This document shows positions 26,399 through 34,901 of a DNA stretch of 64,000 nt, in pieces. Position 1 is the stretch's first letter; each line of letters opens with the position of its first letter. The notes under the pieces were generated by a model. It was given only the letters and a program-made list of their open reading frames with translations, was not told where the DNA came from and made no database searches. The position numbers were made by a program, and so were the translations under genes. Source of the stretch: CAWGMT01 sp963823675 (GTDB lineage Bacteria > Planctomycetota > Planctomycetia > Isosphaerales > Isosphaeraceae); NCBI GenBank assembly GCA_963823675.1, contig CAWGMT010000016.1, positions 496,001-560,000 of the forward strand. Reading direction: 5' to 3'.

Positions 26399-29011
26399 TC
26401 ACTGCCAGCCAAGCCCGACGCCCGCCAACCTACGCTGTACCTCGTCGAGGTCGCAAACCGTGACCGTGCCGTCTTGGTTGCCCCAGACGATATGGTTGCC
26501 ATCCGGGCTGAACTTGATCCCATCAGATCCCGACACCCAGACGTCGCGGACGATCCGCAGCAGCGGCGAGGGGCGGCCCTGTTCTCTCAGGAGGAGCATT
26601 TCCGGTGCGTTTGGTGATTGCGGAAGCAACGAGACCCAGCGCGAAACGCCGACGTTGGCAGTGTTCGCGTCCGTGGCCATTCCCATAACCTTCAGGCTCG
26701 GAATCTCGAAGATGTCGCAGCGATGGGGATCCCGAACGTCTCTCCACACGTGCAGCCGTGTTCCCTTGGGGTCAAACCTCATGGCCGTTGCCCAGTCGTT
26801 GGGAGGGACCGTTGTCGCGATCGATCCAACCAGATTTCCCGTCAATCCGCTATAGAGGTGGATAATACGAGCTGGCTCACCCGTTGCCGTGCTCGTGCCT
26901 TGAACGGCGAAATAGGAGCCGTCCGCCGTCACGGAGATGTTTTCGACATACCAGTTGAAGTCAGTAATCTCTACCGTCTTCTTGGGGTTGCCCTGTTCGG
27001 GCAGTTCATAAGCCCTACAGACACGGGGATGTTCCCGAGGGTCGGCGCCCGAGAACGGTCCTACAACGCCGCCTTTGGTCTCTTGGCGGATAAGGATAAC
27101 TCGGCCGCCCGGGCGGAAAGCCACGGCCTCGGTGAGGGCCGGGGAGAGTTTCCATTTGCGAAGAAACCGTCCCTTGTTGACGTCCCAGAGTTTCGCCTCG
27201 GTTCCAGCCGAGCAGACCAGACGGCTGCCGTCAGCGCTCAAGGCGAGGCTGGCGTTGTCGGTGAAGAACCCTTCCGGGGCCTCGGCGATGCCGATCAGAG
27301 CGCCGGAACTCATTTCGAAGACGCCGACTTCCCAGTCATTACTCAATGCAGCGATCCGGCGACCGTCCAAGGAGACGACAACCTTCTCAATCCGCTGCTG
27401 AAGCCCCCGGAGCGTGCGCCGACCCCGGCCTATGTCAAGGTCATAGACATCCACACCTCCCGGGTCCCCGAACGCCGGCGATTTCGCCACAGACAGGCGG
27501 CGGTTGTCTGGGGAGAAAGCGACCGCGAGCTGGTAGTATTCCGACGGAACCCTCAGCAGGCATTCTCCCGAGGACGGGTTCCAGATCATCACATCGTCGC
27601 GCCCAGCCGAGGCCAGCCAGGCCCCGTCGGAACTGAAATCTAACGTTTTCACGTCGTTATGTGATCCAAGTGCAATGCTTTTCACAGCCTGCGAGTGAAG
27701 GTCCCAAACGGTGATCATCCCGCCGTGCTCGCCGACGGCCAGACGCCACTGAGAGCCCTTGGCGTCTTCGCGCCAGACTGGATCGCGTCCGAACGCGACG
27801 CTGGTGATCATGCTGCGAGTGGACGGAAACCTTCCGATCAACGTTCCCTCATTCACGGCCCAGACCACGGCATCGTGCTGAGGGCCATCCACTGCCCAAG
27901 TCACCAGGAGTGAGCCATCCGGAGAGAGGGCAACGTCATGATTGGATGCTTGCTTCTGCTCGATGGTGCGGACAACGCCGCCCGTCGCGACGTCCCAGAC
28001 GACTAGGGTGGCCGTGTCGCCATTACGTTTCGGTCGGTTGTTCGGATCGGCCTTATCCTTGGCTTCCTGCTTCCCCTCGGTAATCGGCCAGACGATGCCC
28101 GCGCAGCGTGTACCGTCGCGAGAGAGCATATGAGCGATGGTCATCGAGGGACCGTTTAGCGGCGATTTCAGAAGTGATTTCTCGCCGCCCGTGATCGCGT
28201 CGCGAACGCGAATGGTCGATGGATTAGCCCCATCCAACCCAACGAACAGCGGTTCGCCGTCGCGGAAACCAACGACGCCGAAGGTCGGGAAGGTCATCTC
28301 AGTGGGCCCCTGTTGTCCCTCGAGGTATCCCGTGACGACGCGGGTGACGATACCACCGTCAGGGCCTCGGCGAGGCCGCCCCATGAGCAATCGCTTACCC
28401 TTGGGGTCGAAAGCCTGTATGTTAGCGTCCTTCTCGAACGACTTCGCGAGTCGAACATCAAGGCCGTCGAGCAGGGTTGTGCACTCGCCTTGAAACAGGC
28501 CGTCTTTGTCGGGCCGATCGGCCACCAGCTCGCGAGCCTTGGCCCAGGCCTTCTCAAACCAGCCCCGCGTACGGATCGGTGCGCGAAGTCTAGCCAGGGT
28601 GATCAAGTCCAGTTCGCGCTGCTTGGCTTCGAGCTGGGCCTTCGCACCCACGATGCCAACCACAAGGAGGGCTGTGAGCAGACCGGCGGCAAATGCGGCT
28701 GCGGGCCGGCGTCGGGACCAGAAGCCAAGCCGGCGCGCGCCGACCCAGGGCCCGCCCAACACGCGGCCGGCCTTGTGGCGGATGGCGACCTCGCCTGCAA
28801 GAGTCGGGCGGACCTCCAGCCAGCGGCGAAGATCAGCAGCGAAGGAGGCCGCACTCTCGTAACGCCTGCTTGGATCTTTCTCGAGGGCCTTCAGACAGGT
28901 CGCTTCCAACTCGCGTGGAACCGAGCCGGTGCAGCGCTCGGGCGGTTCGGACACGATCTTCCGAAGCACTTCGGCCACGTTCTGGCCCCGAAAGGGCATG
29001 TGGAGCGTCAA
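26399..29011 (-). CDS. STPK-WD40 protein, C-terminal piece (end of kinase, membrane helix, WD40 propellers)
   Basis: This 870-residue frame begins with the last part of a kinase domain (LTLHMPFRGQNVAEVLRKIVSEPPE ... KALEKDPSRRYESA). A membrane helix follows (AAFAAGLLTALLVVGIVGA, about 110-130). After a spacer comes a long region of WD40-like repeats (FSSDGAWLASAGRDDVMIWN, LSADGSRLVCSAGTEAKLWD, FSPDGNHIVWGNQDGTVTVCDL), likely two propellers outside the membrane. The true start is the upstream kinase frame: one base too many near 29078 separates them. Rejoined, TDVWSLGVTLYELLT completes the kinase. The whole protein would be about 1,220 residues, a typical planctomycete sensor kinase. Confidence 0.85.
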   Translation of the reverse strand: MTLHMPFRGQNVAEVLRKIVSEPPERCTGSVPRELEATCLKALEKDPSRRYESAASFAADLRRWLEVRPTLAGEVAIRHKAGRVLGGPWVGARRLGFWSRRRPAAAFAAGLLTALLVVGIVGAKAQLEAKQRELDLITLARLRAPIRTRGWFEKAWAKARELVADRPDKDGLFQGECTTLLDGLDVRLAKSFEKDANIQAFDPKGKRLLMGRPRRGPDGGIVTRVVTGYLEGQQGPTEMTFPTFGVVGFRDGEPLFVGLDGANPSTIRVRDAITGGEKSLLKSPLNGPSMTIAHMLSRDGTRCAGIVWPITEGKQEAKDKADPNNRPKRNGDTATLVVWDVATGGVVRTIEQKQASNHDVALSPDGSLLVTWAVDGPQHDAVVWAVNEGTLIGRFPSTRSMITSVAFGRDPVWREDAKGSQWRLAVGEHGGMITVWDLHSQAVKSIALGSHNDVKTLDFSSDGAWLASAGRDDVMIWNPSSGECLLRVPSEYYQLAVAFSPDNRRLSVAKSPAFGDPGGVDVYDLDIGRGRRTLRGLQQRIEKVVVSLDGRRIAALSNDWEVGVFEMSSGALIGIAEAPEGFFTDNASLALSADGSRLVCSAGTEAKLWDVNKGRFLRKWKLSPALTEAVAFRPGGRVILIRQETKGGVVGPFSGADPREHPRVCRAYELPEQGNPKKTVEITDFNWYVENISVTADGSYFAVQGTSTATGEPARIIHLYSGLTGNLVGSIATTVPPNDWATAMRFDPKGTRLHVWRDVRDPHRCDIFEIPSLKVMGMATDANTANVGVSRWVSLLPQSPNAPEMLLLREQGRPSPLLRIVRDVWVSGSDGIKFSPDGNHIVWGNQDGTVTVCDLDEVQRRLAGVGLGWQ

Positions 29012-30128
29012 CAGCTCGTAGAGGGTAACGCCGAGGCTCCAGACGTCGGTGTAGCGGCCGATCGGCGGCCGGTCCTCCGCGCATACCGTTCACGCCCGCA
29101 GCGGCGCGAGGCACCTGCTCGGGAGCCATGTAGCCAGGCGTGCCGATGCCCTCGGTCGGCCGATTGGTCGGCGAGGGTCGCGTCGGATCGTCCGGCGCGG
29201 CCTTCTCGGGGCCGTCATTCTGAACCTTTGATCCCTGGAAATGAGCGAGGCCGAAGTCGAGAACCCAGGGGTGTGACGTCGGTTGGCTCGTGCCGCGACT
29301 TGGCTCGATCTGGATGTTCGAGGGCTTCAGGTCGCGATGGAGGACCTTCGCTTCGTGGGCGCTGTGGATGGCTTCGGCAGCCACGGCGATGACCTCGACC
29401 ACGTGGCGGCGGTAGTCCCGCGGCAATCCGAGCGGAGACGGGGGACCACTGCTCTGGGCGGGACTCGGTGGAGACTCGGCGTTCGGGACCATGGAAGCAG
29501 AGTGGCCAAGACTGGCGACCACACGCCGGCAGTAACGCTCTCGAGTTGCCTCCGTCGTGGCTCGGCTCAGGAGTTCCTCCCACGTCGAGGGCGAGCCCGT
29601 GGACGCACTCGCGGAGGACATTCGACACGATGCCCTGACCAGGTCTGCCAGCGTGAAACCCTCGAGCAGCGGCATGGCAAAGTAGAGCAGGCCGGCCTCC
29701 TCGCCGGCGCCATAGATCGGGACGATATTGGTGTGATGCAGCAGAGCAAGGGCCTCGCGTTCGTGCGTGAACCGCTCGAGTAGCTTGGGATCGGCCGAGC
29801 GGCCATGGCGGATCGTCTTGACTGCCACCCGGCGCGACAGCACCTCATCCTCGGCTTCGTACACCTTACCCATGCCGCCGATGGCCAGGACGTGGATAAT
29901 CCGATACGGCCCGAGACGTTCGGGGTCCTTGGCGTCACTTACAACACGCCAACCGGCAACAAGACCGTGAAACTGATCCGCCAATTCGGGATGCTTGCCG
30001 CAATGTGCCTGGAGGATCCCCTCCCGATCCTGCTGCGGAGCGCCCTCCCACAATTCCAGGAACTCGGCCAGGATCGCAATCGAGGGATCAGAATCCGAAT
30101 CATCAAAAACAGGCTTACTCTCGATCAT
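28833..30128 (-). CDS. STPK-WD40 protein, N-terminal piece (Ser/Thr kinase domain)
   Basis: A Hanks-type kinase begins at about residue 74. It has the glycine loop IGGMGKVYEAEDE, catalytic Lys104 in VAVKTI, HRDLKPSN at 264-271, DFGLA at 291-295 and the GTPGYMAPEQ activation-segment end at 329-338. An unusual Ser/Glu-rich insert of about 65 residues (about 170-236) precedes the catalytic loop. The frame is lost near 29078, after which the last ~90 residues are spurious. The gene follows the ECF sigma gene by 118 bases on the same strand, an arrangement known in planctomycetes for sigma factors controlled by a partner kinase. Confidence 0.88.
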   Translation of the reverse strand: MIESKPVFDDSDSDPSIAILAEFLELWEGAPQQDREGILQAHCGKHPELADQFHGLVAGWRVVSDAKDPERLGPYRIIHVLAIGGMGKVYEAEDEVLSRRVAVKTIRHGRSADPKLLERFTHEREALALLHHTNIVPIYGAGEEAGLLYFAMPLLEGFTLADLVRASCRMSSASASTGSPSTWEELLSRATTEATRERYCRRVVASLGHSASMVPNAESPPSPAQSSGPPSPLGLPRDYRRHVVEVIAVAAEAIHSAHEAKVLHRDLKPSNIQIEPSRGTSQPTSHPWVLDFGLAHFQGSKVQNDGPEKAAPDDPTRPSPTNRPTEGIGTPGYMAPEQVPRAAAGVNGMRGGPAADRPLHRRLEPRRYPLRAVDAPHALSGPERGRSASEDRVRTARALHRLGSTRVGSDLSEGPRERSKQALRECGLLRC

Positions 30129-30245
30129 GGTAGTGCCCCGCGGAATCGAAACCCGGATATCTCCGCTTAATTTAACAAGGCGCGTGGAGATGCAATGGCC
30201 TCCGAGAGGCGATGACTCTCACCCGATCGTGCGCCTACCGGCAAA

Positions 30246-30926
30246 TCAGCCTCTCGCCGGCCCGGAGGAAGCAAAGGGGTCGGGGATGGTCTCGCGAACC
30301 TTTAACAGTGTCCGCACGCAGCGCTTGCGGACCGCCTCCGCAGTCGTGTCGAAAATCGTAGCAATGTCCTCGTAGGACAGCTCATCCTGGAACCTCAAGC
30401 GGAGGATCTCAAACTCGATCGGCTTGAGCGCCTGACGAATGAGCTCGATCACATCCTTGAGGCCTAGGTTCGTGGACAGCCCCAACCGTTTGACCATGTC
30501 CGCGACCGACTCTTCAGGCAGCGGAAACTCCCGCTCGACGTTTCGACCCTCAGTGCTGCACTTGCGGATTTCGTCCTGCAACTCGCTCCATACCTTTTTG
30601 TAGAGCCAGGAGCGTAACTGATCGTCCGACGCCGGTGTCTTTGAACGCAAGCACTTCATCAGCCGCAGCAATGCACTGTGGAGCACATCCTCGACGTCAA
30701 TCCGTCCCTGAAGACGCGAGGAGATTCGGGCTTGGACGAACCGGAGCAGCCTGGGCTTGAGTTCCTCGTAGAGGGTCGTCAGTTTCTCAAAGATTCGCTT
30801 GAGTTGCTCGTCCCCGAGCGGCGTTCCGGAGCAACTCGTCGACAATGCAACTGGAATCGACGTGGGAACAGAGTCGAATGACCCCTCCCCCTTCGATGCC
30901 ATAACGAGTCGCACAACCTCGTGCAT
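30246..30926 (-). CDS. ECF-type RNA polymerase sigma factor
   Basis: The 226-residue protein contains sigma region 2 (ARISSRLQGRIDVEDVLHSALLRLM, about 67-91) and region 4 with a helix-turn-helix (PIEFEILRLRFQDELSYEDIA, TTAEAVRKRCVRTL, about 170-210). There is no region 3, as expected for ECF factors. GGAG five bases before the ATG supports 30926. Region 2 DVEDVLHSAL and the linked kinase fit the kinase-associated planctomycete ECF groups. A bipartite site lies 53 bases upstream and recurs before nearby exported-protein genes, suggesting self-regulation and control of a local regulon; this is inference. Confidence 0.9.
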   Translation of the reverse strand: MHEVVRLVMASKGEGSFDSVPTSIPVALSTSCSGTPLGDEQLKRIFEKLTTLYEELKPRLLRFVQARISSRLQGRIDVEDVLHSALLRLMKCLRSKTPASDDQLRSWLYKKVWSELQDEIRKCSTEGRNVEREFPLPEESVADMVKRLGLSTNLGLKDVIELIRQALKPIEFEILRLRFQDELSYEDIATIFDTTAEAVRKRCVRTLLKVRETIPDPFASSGPARG

Positions 30927-30979
30927 GATATCTCCGATCCTGGTTAGTGACTGAACCGGACAAAACTACTTTCCAATCT

Positions 30980-31007
30980 ATCCGTGACCGGTGCGGAATT
31001 GCGGACA
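30980..31007 (-). promoter_or_regulatory. Bipartite site, copy E, upstream of the ECF sigma gene
   Basis: TGTCCG (31007-31002), 13 bases, GTCACGGAT (30988-30980), 53 bases before the sigma ATG. The two-block layout and position suit an ECF-type promoter recognised by the sigma factor itself. Confidence 0.65.
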
Positions 31008-31064
31008 AAAATAATTTTCGTGCAACGCGTGCATGCAGCCTCGATCTAGAAAACAGGCGTCGCG

Positions 31065-31092
31065 TGTCCGGATTCAACGCATGTCGACGGAT
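31065..31092 (+). promoter_or_regulatory. Bipartite site, copy F, plus strand
   Basis: TGTCCG (31065-31070), then 16 bases, then ACGGAT (31087-31092), with GTCG just before it. Measured from TGTCCG to CGGAT the spacing equals that of the five minus-strand copies. It faces the secreted-protein gene starting at 31318. Confidence 0.55.
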
Positions 31093-31317
31093 ACAGGGAT
31101 GCGGAGGTGCTGTACGGAAGGCCCTTCCTTACCGGGTGGAATCGCCTCCGTATGGATCGATCTCGAATCGAGCACGCGGTTAGCCGGTCCGAGGGATGTG
31201 TTGGGGCCGGGGCGCCCTCGACCCTCCTGCACGCCTTCCATGTTGAACGACAGATCAAGAAGCCCGGTCATAGGGTCGTCGAACACCAGAGTCCTTTCTT
31301 CTTTGAGGAGCCAGTTG

Positions 31318-32085
31318 ATGAGGTTTCCACACTACCTACTGACGATGGTCGTCGTGGCCTTTCCAGTGGCGGCAAACGCCCAACACGGAGCCCGCAGACC
31401 CGGCAATGCAGGCGGAATGCAACAGCAGCAGATGATACGCCAACAGATGCTTTACGAACAGCAGATGATGCGCGAACAATTGCTTTACGAACGGCAGATG
31501 ATGCAGCAGATGCAGCGGCAGGTCCCTGGCTCGCGGCAACGCCAGGGCGGGATGCAGCATCAGACGCATCAGGCGAAATCGGCCCTCACGCCCCAACAGC
31601 GCAGGAATGCGATGAAACCGTCCAGCCGCGGCAATCTGAGGAAACCGAGCCCGGCACAGCCTGCCAACCGGTTTGTGGTTCCGAACAATCTGCTGCGACC
31701 GGGAAATGTCAATCAGCCATGGAGGCTCGCGCCAACCCCGTTCGGCCTTTTCGGGGTGACAGCACTGCCACCCTTTAGTTACCCGTTTCAGCAACCGATG
31801 GGCCAGGTCGGGCAAAGTACTTTCCGCGCGGTGAACTCAACCGAGAACGACGCTCAGTTCGAACTCCGTGCACAACCTGGGGGTGCGAAAGGCTCATTTC
31901 GCGTGCCGGCCGGAGGGTCGAATGAAGTCGCCGTCCCAAGCGGATCCTATCAGGTGTTCTTCCGATTCTCGAATGAGCCTGAGGCGATCTATCAGGGCGA
32001 AGATATACGGCTCAGCAATCCGGGCGGGGAATTCCGCCTCGGAGGGATTGCCAACGGGAACTACACCTATCGGCGCGTCAACTGA
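31318..32085 (+). CDS. Secreted Gln/Met-rich protein with C-terminal domain shared with the 21.7-kb gene
   Basis: This 255-residue protein has a signal peptide (MRFPHYLLTMVVVAFPVAANA) and a low-complexity Gln/Met-rich segment (about 33-85, repeats like QQMLYEQQMMREQ). A basic proline-containing linker follows, then a C-terminal beta-rich domain (PSGSYQVFFRFSNEPEAIYQGEDI) homologous to the small secreted protein at 21336-21740. GAGGAG seven bases before the ATG fixes the start. Divergent from the sigma gene, it has its own copy of the bipartite site. The function is unknown; a structural envelope role is plausible. Confidence 0.8.
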   Translation: MRFPHYLLTMVVVAFPVAANAQHGARRPGNAGGMQQQQMIRQQMLYEQQMMREQLLYERQMMQQMQRQVPGSRQRQGGMQHQTHQAKSALTPQQRRNAMKPSSRGNLRKPSPAQPANRFVVPNNLLRPGNVNQPWRLAPTPFGLFGVTALPPFSYPFQQPMGQVGQSTFRAVNSTENDAQFELRAQPGGAKGSFRVPAGGSNEVAVPSGSYQVFFRFSNEPEAIYQGEDIRLSNPGGEFRLGGIANGNYTYRRVN

Positions 32086-32106
32086 GTATTGACCCCATGC
32101 ATCTCG

Positions 32107-33372
32107 CTATCGCCCCAGCGGAACCTGCGGGGCGACAGGTATGGTCGCATTCGGGGGGAAATCAACCGGAGCCGGCAGGCCCGGTGGGAAAGGAACGGCG
32201 GGAGGAAGAACGTGCTGGCCTAACCAGGTCAAGACCGGACAGAGGTTGTCACGGAAGTAGGAAAGTCTGTGCGTGCCCTCAGGGTCGCATGCCAGGGTCA
32301 CTTCGATGCCCTTCTGGGCGGCTAGCCACTGGAAGGATTGGGCCTGGGCGTCGAAGTTGAAGTTGTCGCGTCCAGGGTAATGCAAGTAGATGGCAAGCTG
32401 ACAGGGCTGGAGGTCGGTCGTGAAGAGAAGATCGGCCGGGTTGGTCTGGATGATCCTCGGGACCACCTCCTGCCCTTCTCCAAATACGGGAGCGATAAAG
32501 TTGCTGGCCCGATCTTGCCAGAGGCCACAGTAATACACGGCGATGATCTCGTTGGGATCGTAGCTGGTCTTCCAGCAATACGTCGCGGGGTTGAAATCCG
32601 CCAGACTGCCCCCGTGGCTGTCCGAGTACCTCATGTTGACTGGCGCACCCATGACGGCGACCGCGCCGAAGAATGCCCGGTACTTGATGGCTAGATTCAT
32701 CGCGCCATACCCACCTCCCGACATTCCGAGCAGCGCGTGTCCTTCTCGCTCGGGCCGGATTGCGTAATGCGTCATCAAGAACGGGACCACTTCTTGCATG
32801 ATGTGGTCTTCAAACCGGCCGCCGCAGCCGTTGACGTAGAGCGAATGCTTGGCTTGATAGTGGTTCGTACCGGTGATTGACCCATCGGGACAAGCAACGA
32901 TCACCGGTGGCAAGGCGCCGCAGGCCATCAATTTCTCGAGTTCGGGCAGGAGCTGCGATCCGACGAAATAATGCTCGTCCACGTTTGCCATGTGGAAGTA
33001 CAGGATCAGGGGGTACGCACGGCCCGGGTCATATCCGGGCGGCAGGTAAACGTACATATCGCGGGGCATTTGCAAAATTGGGGAGAAAATGCGGCGGTCG
33101 GTCCCGTGGTTCTTCGTGTAGTCAACCAGTTGTCCTTGCAGATTACGATCGGCGCGTTCCAGGTTGATCCAGTTCTTGAATTGCCCGCTGGCGGGGACGT
33201 TAACCGCCAACAGGACAAAGATCAGGATTGCCGGGCAGACACCCCGCCCGATCCTGGCGGGATACCACGATTTGGTGGCGGAAACGCCCTTGCCGGTAAA
33301 GATCGGCCCTTGCTGGGAACAAGCGGCAACTCTGGAGGAAACAGGCCAGCAGAATGAACTCAGGCAGATCAT
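32107..33372 (-). CDS. Exported esterase-like alpha/beta hydrolase
   Basis: The 421-residue protein has a hydrophobic export segment (about 46-62). Its alpha/beta-hydrolase domain resembles the esterase D/enterochelin-esterase family, with DMYVYLPPGYDPGRAYPLILYFHM early and the nucleophile elbow GMSGGGYGAMN (Ser at about 216). A His near the end (GTHRLSYFRDN) probably completes the triad. The tail is proline-rich. The substrate is unknown; such exported esterases often remove acetyl or feruloyl groups from polysaccharides. It converges with the 31318 gene, the ends being 21 bases apart. The first ~30 residues may be upstream of the real start. Confidence 0.8.
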   Translation of the reverse strand: MICLSSFCWPVSSRVAACSQQGPIFTGKGVSATKSWYPARIGRGVCPAILIFVLLAVNVPASGQFKNWINLERADRNLQGQLVDYTKNHGTDRRIFSPILQMPRDMYVYLPPGYDPGRAYPLILYFHMANVDEHYFVGSQLLPELEKLMACGALPPVIVACPDGSITGTNHYQAKHSLYVNGCGGRFEDHIMQEVVPFLMTHYAIRPEREGHALLGMSGGGYGAMNLAIKYRAFFGAVAVMGAPVNMRYSDSHGGSLADFNPATYCWKTSYDPNEIIAVYYCGLWQDRASNFIAPVFGEGQEVVPRIIQTNPADLLFTTDLQPCQLAIYLHYPGRDNFNFDAQAQSFQWLAAQKGIEVTLACDPEGTHRLSYFRDNLCPVLTWLGQHVLPPAVPFPPGLPAPVDFPPNATIPVAPQVPLGR

Positions 33373-33587
33373 CGGGGGGTTCTCAACAACGTGCTCGACC
33401 TGGGATCGGAGTTAGTTAGAGCGCAAGCGTCACGAAGTGAAGTCGAGAGGCGGAAGATCTCGCTGTCTAGTCTACTACATATTGCGCCAGGTGCCGGAAA
33501 TTACCCCTTACGCTGAATGTCGGCCTAATCCGACTTATTCGAAATGATCGATCCGATTTAGCAGCTTCGGTTGTCGGCTCTAGCTTC

Positions 33588-34901
33588 TTACAACCGTTTG
33601 AGCGACTTCTCAGGGCGGTCGCCCAGGCCGAATATGTGACGCACGAACGTAATCACAGGATGTGGTTGGCTGTGATCGTGGTGGAGCTCGGTCGCCGCCA
33701 GACGGACGGCAGCCCGAGGATTGTGGAGGAATTGATTTTGAAGCCGCATGGCCATGTGGGCGACTGCATCGCGGTCAGCTTCGGTAAGATCAGGCCGGGT
33801 GGCGAATAGCGAGGCCAGCTCGCGCTGGCGGATCTGATCGGCGTGGTTGCCAAGTTGCAAGAGCAGCAGGCCAGCGTCGTGCTGGTGGCGAAGTCGCGCG
33901 AAACAGGCAGCCGTTTCGCGCTCGATGATCGCCAGCGCCGGGTCGATGCTTTTGCGCCGCTCCAGGCGATTCTGTTCGGCTTGGGCTCGCAGGTCGTCAA
34001 CGTGATAGAGCATGACCTGATCAAGCTCGCCGATTCTCGGGTCGAAGTCACGAGGGATTGCAATATCCAGGATCAATGCCAGGCGATTGCGCCGCGCTCT
34101 TTGAACGCGGAGGTACTGTTCCAGGGTAACGACCGGCTCGGTAGCGGCGGTGGTGCTGATGACCAGATCGGCCGCGATGAGTGCCTGGCCAAGCTGCTCA
34201 AATGGCACGACTTGACCGTTCCAGCGGGCGGCGGCGCTTCCGGCACGCTCGGGGTCACGATTGGTCACCAGAATCTGGCGGGGTTTCAATGCCTTGAGGT
34301 GTTGCAAGGTCAGCTCACCCATCTTGCCGGCACCAATCACCAGAACGGTCTTGTCGGCAAAGGAGTCAAAAACCTCCTTGGCCAAATCGACGGCGACGCT
34401 TGCCACCGACAGCCTGCCCTGGTCCATGCCCGTTCGCTCGCGCACCAGCTTGCCAACCCGTAGTGCGGTTTGAAACACGGTATGGAGGGTGGGCCCTACG
34501 GTTTTGCGCACCGTGGCGGCCTGGTACGCATCCCGTACCTGGCCCAGGATCTGGCCCTCCCCTAGAACGAGGCTTTCGAGACTTGCAGCTACGCGAAACA
34601 GGTGGCCGACAACCCCTTCGTCGTGATAGCTCACCAGATGGCCTGAAAAGACTTCAGACTTGACACCGTGAAACTCGACCAGGAGGTCGGTCAAAGCATC
34701 GGTTTCAGGCACCTGCTCGGGACTTCCGGCAACGTAGATCTCGACGCGGTTGCAGGTCGAGAGAATCACAAACTCATTGTCCGGGAATGCCTGTACCAGA
34801 AGGTCGAGTCCTGAAGCGCACTTGGTCCCGTCAAAGGCGAGTGCCTCCCGGACCGGAGCCGGTGCAGAGCGGTGATCGACCCCCAGAGCCAGCAATCTCA
34901 C
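33588..34901 (-). CDS. hemA: Glutamyl-tRNA reductase
   Basis: The 437-residue enzyme catalyses the first step of C5 tetrapyrrole synthesis, reducing glutamyl-tRNA to glutamate-1-semialdehyde with NADPH. The N-terminus LLALGVDHRSAPAPVRE, the catalytic Cys50 in LSTCNRVEIY, LVLGEGQILGQVRDAY, the Rossmann motif VIGAGKMGELTL and the C-terminal dimerisation helix are all visible. The start is the GTG at 34901, overlapping the upstream ccsA-like gene's stop by four bases (GTGA). A longer frame to 35081 would run inside that gene. The overlap indicates translational coupling of haem and cytochrome c assembly genes. Confidence 0.94.
   Translation of the reverse strand: MRLLALGVDHRSAPAPVREALAFDGTKCASGLDLLVQAFPDNEFVILSTCNRVEIYVAGSPEQVPETDALTDLLVEFHGVKSEVFSGHLVSYHDEGVVGHLFRVAASLESLVLGEGQILGQVRDAYQAATVRKTVGPTLHTVFQTALRVGKLVRERTGMDQGRLSVASVAVDLAKEVFDSFADKTVLVIGAGKMGELTLQHLKALKPRQILVTNRDPERAGSAAARWNGQVVPFEQLGQALIAADLVISTTAATEPVVTLEQYLRVQRARRNRLALILDIAIPRDFDPRIGELDQVMLYHVDDLRAQAEQNRLERRKSIDPALAIIERETAACFARLRHQHDAGLLLLQLGNHADQIRQRELASLFATRPDLTEADRDAVAHMAMRLQNQFLHNPRAAVRLAATELHHDHSQPHPVITFVRHIFGLGDRPEKSLKRL

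Larger units (their letters stand above)
30927..31317. promoter_or_regulatory. Divergent regulatory region between sigma gene and secreted-protein gene
   Basis: About 390 bases without a gene between two divergent starts. Two bipartite sites face away from each other (copies E and F, 58 bases apart), one towards each gene. The region is less GC-rich around 30960-31030. Frames on the plus strand from 31033 and 31107 lack coding signals upstream of the clear start at 31318. Confidence 0.65.

Noticed and set aside
26618..29392. Long plus-strand frames (up to 359 residues) opposite the kinase and WD40 genes
   Set aside because: Shadow frames in high-GC coding DNA: the minus strand carries clear kinase motifs and WD40 repeats.
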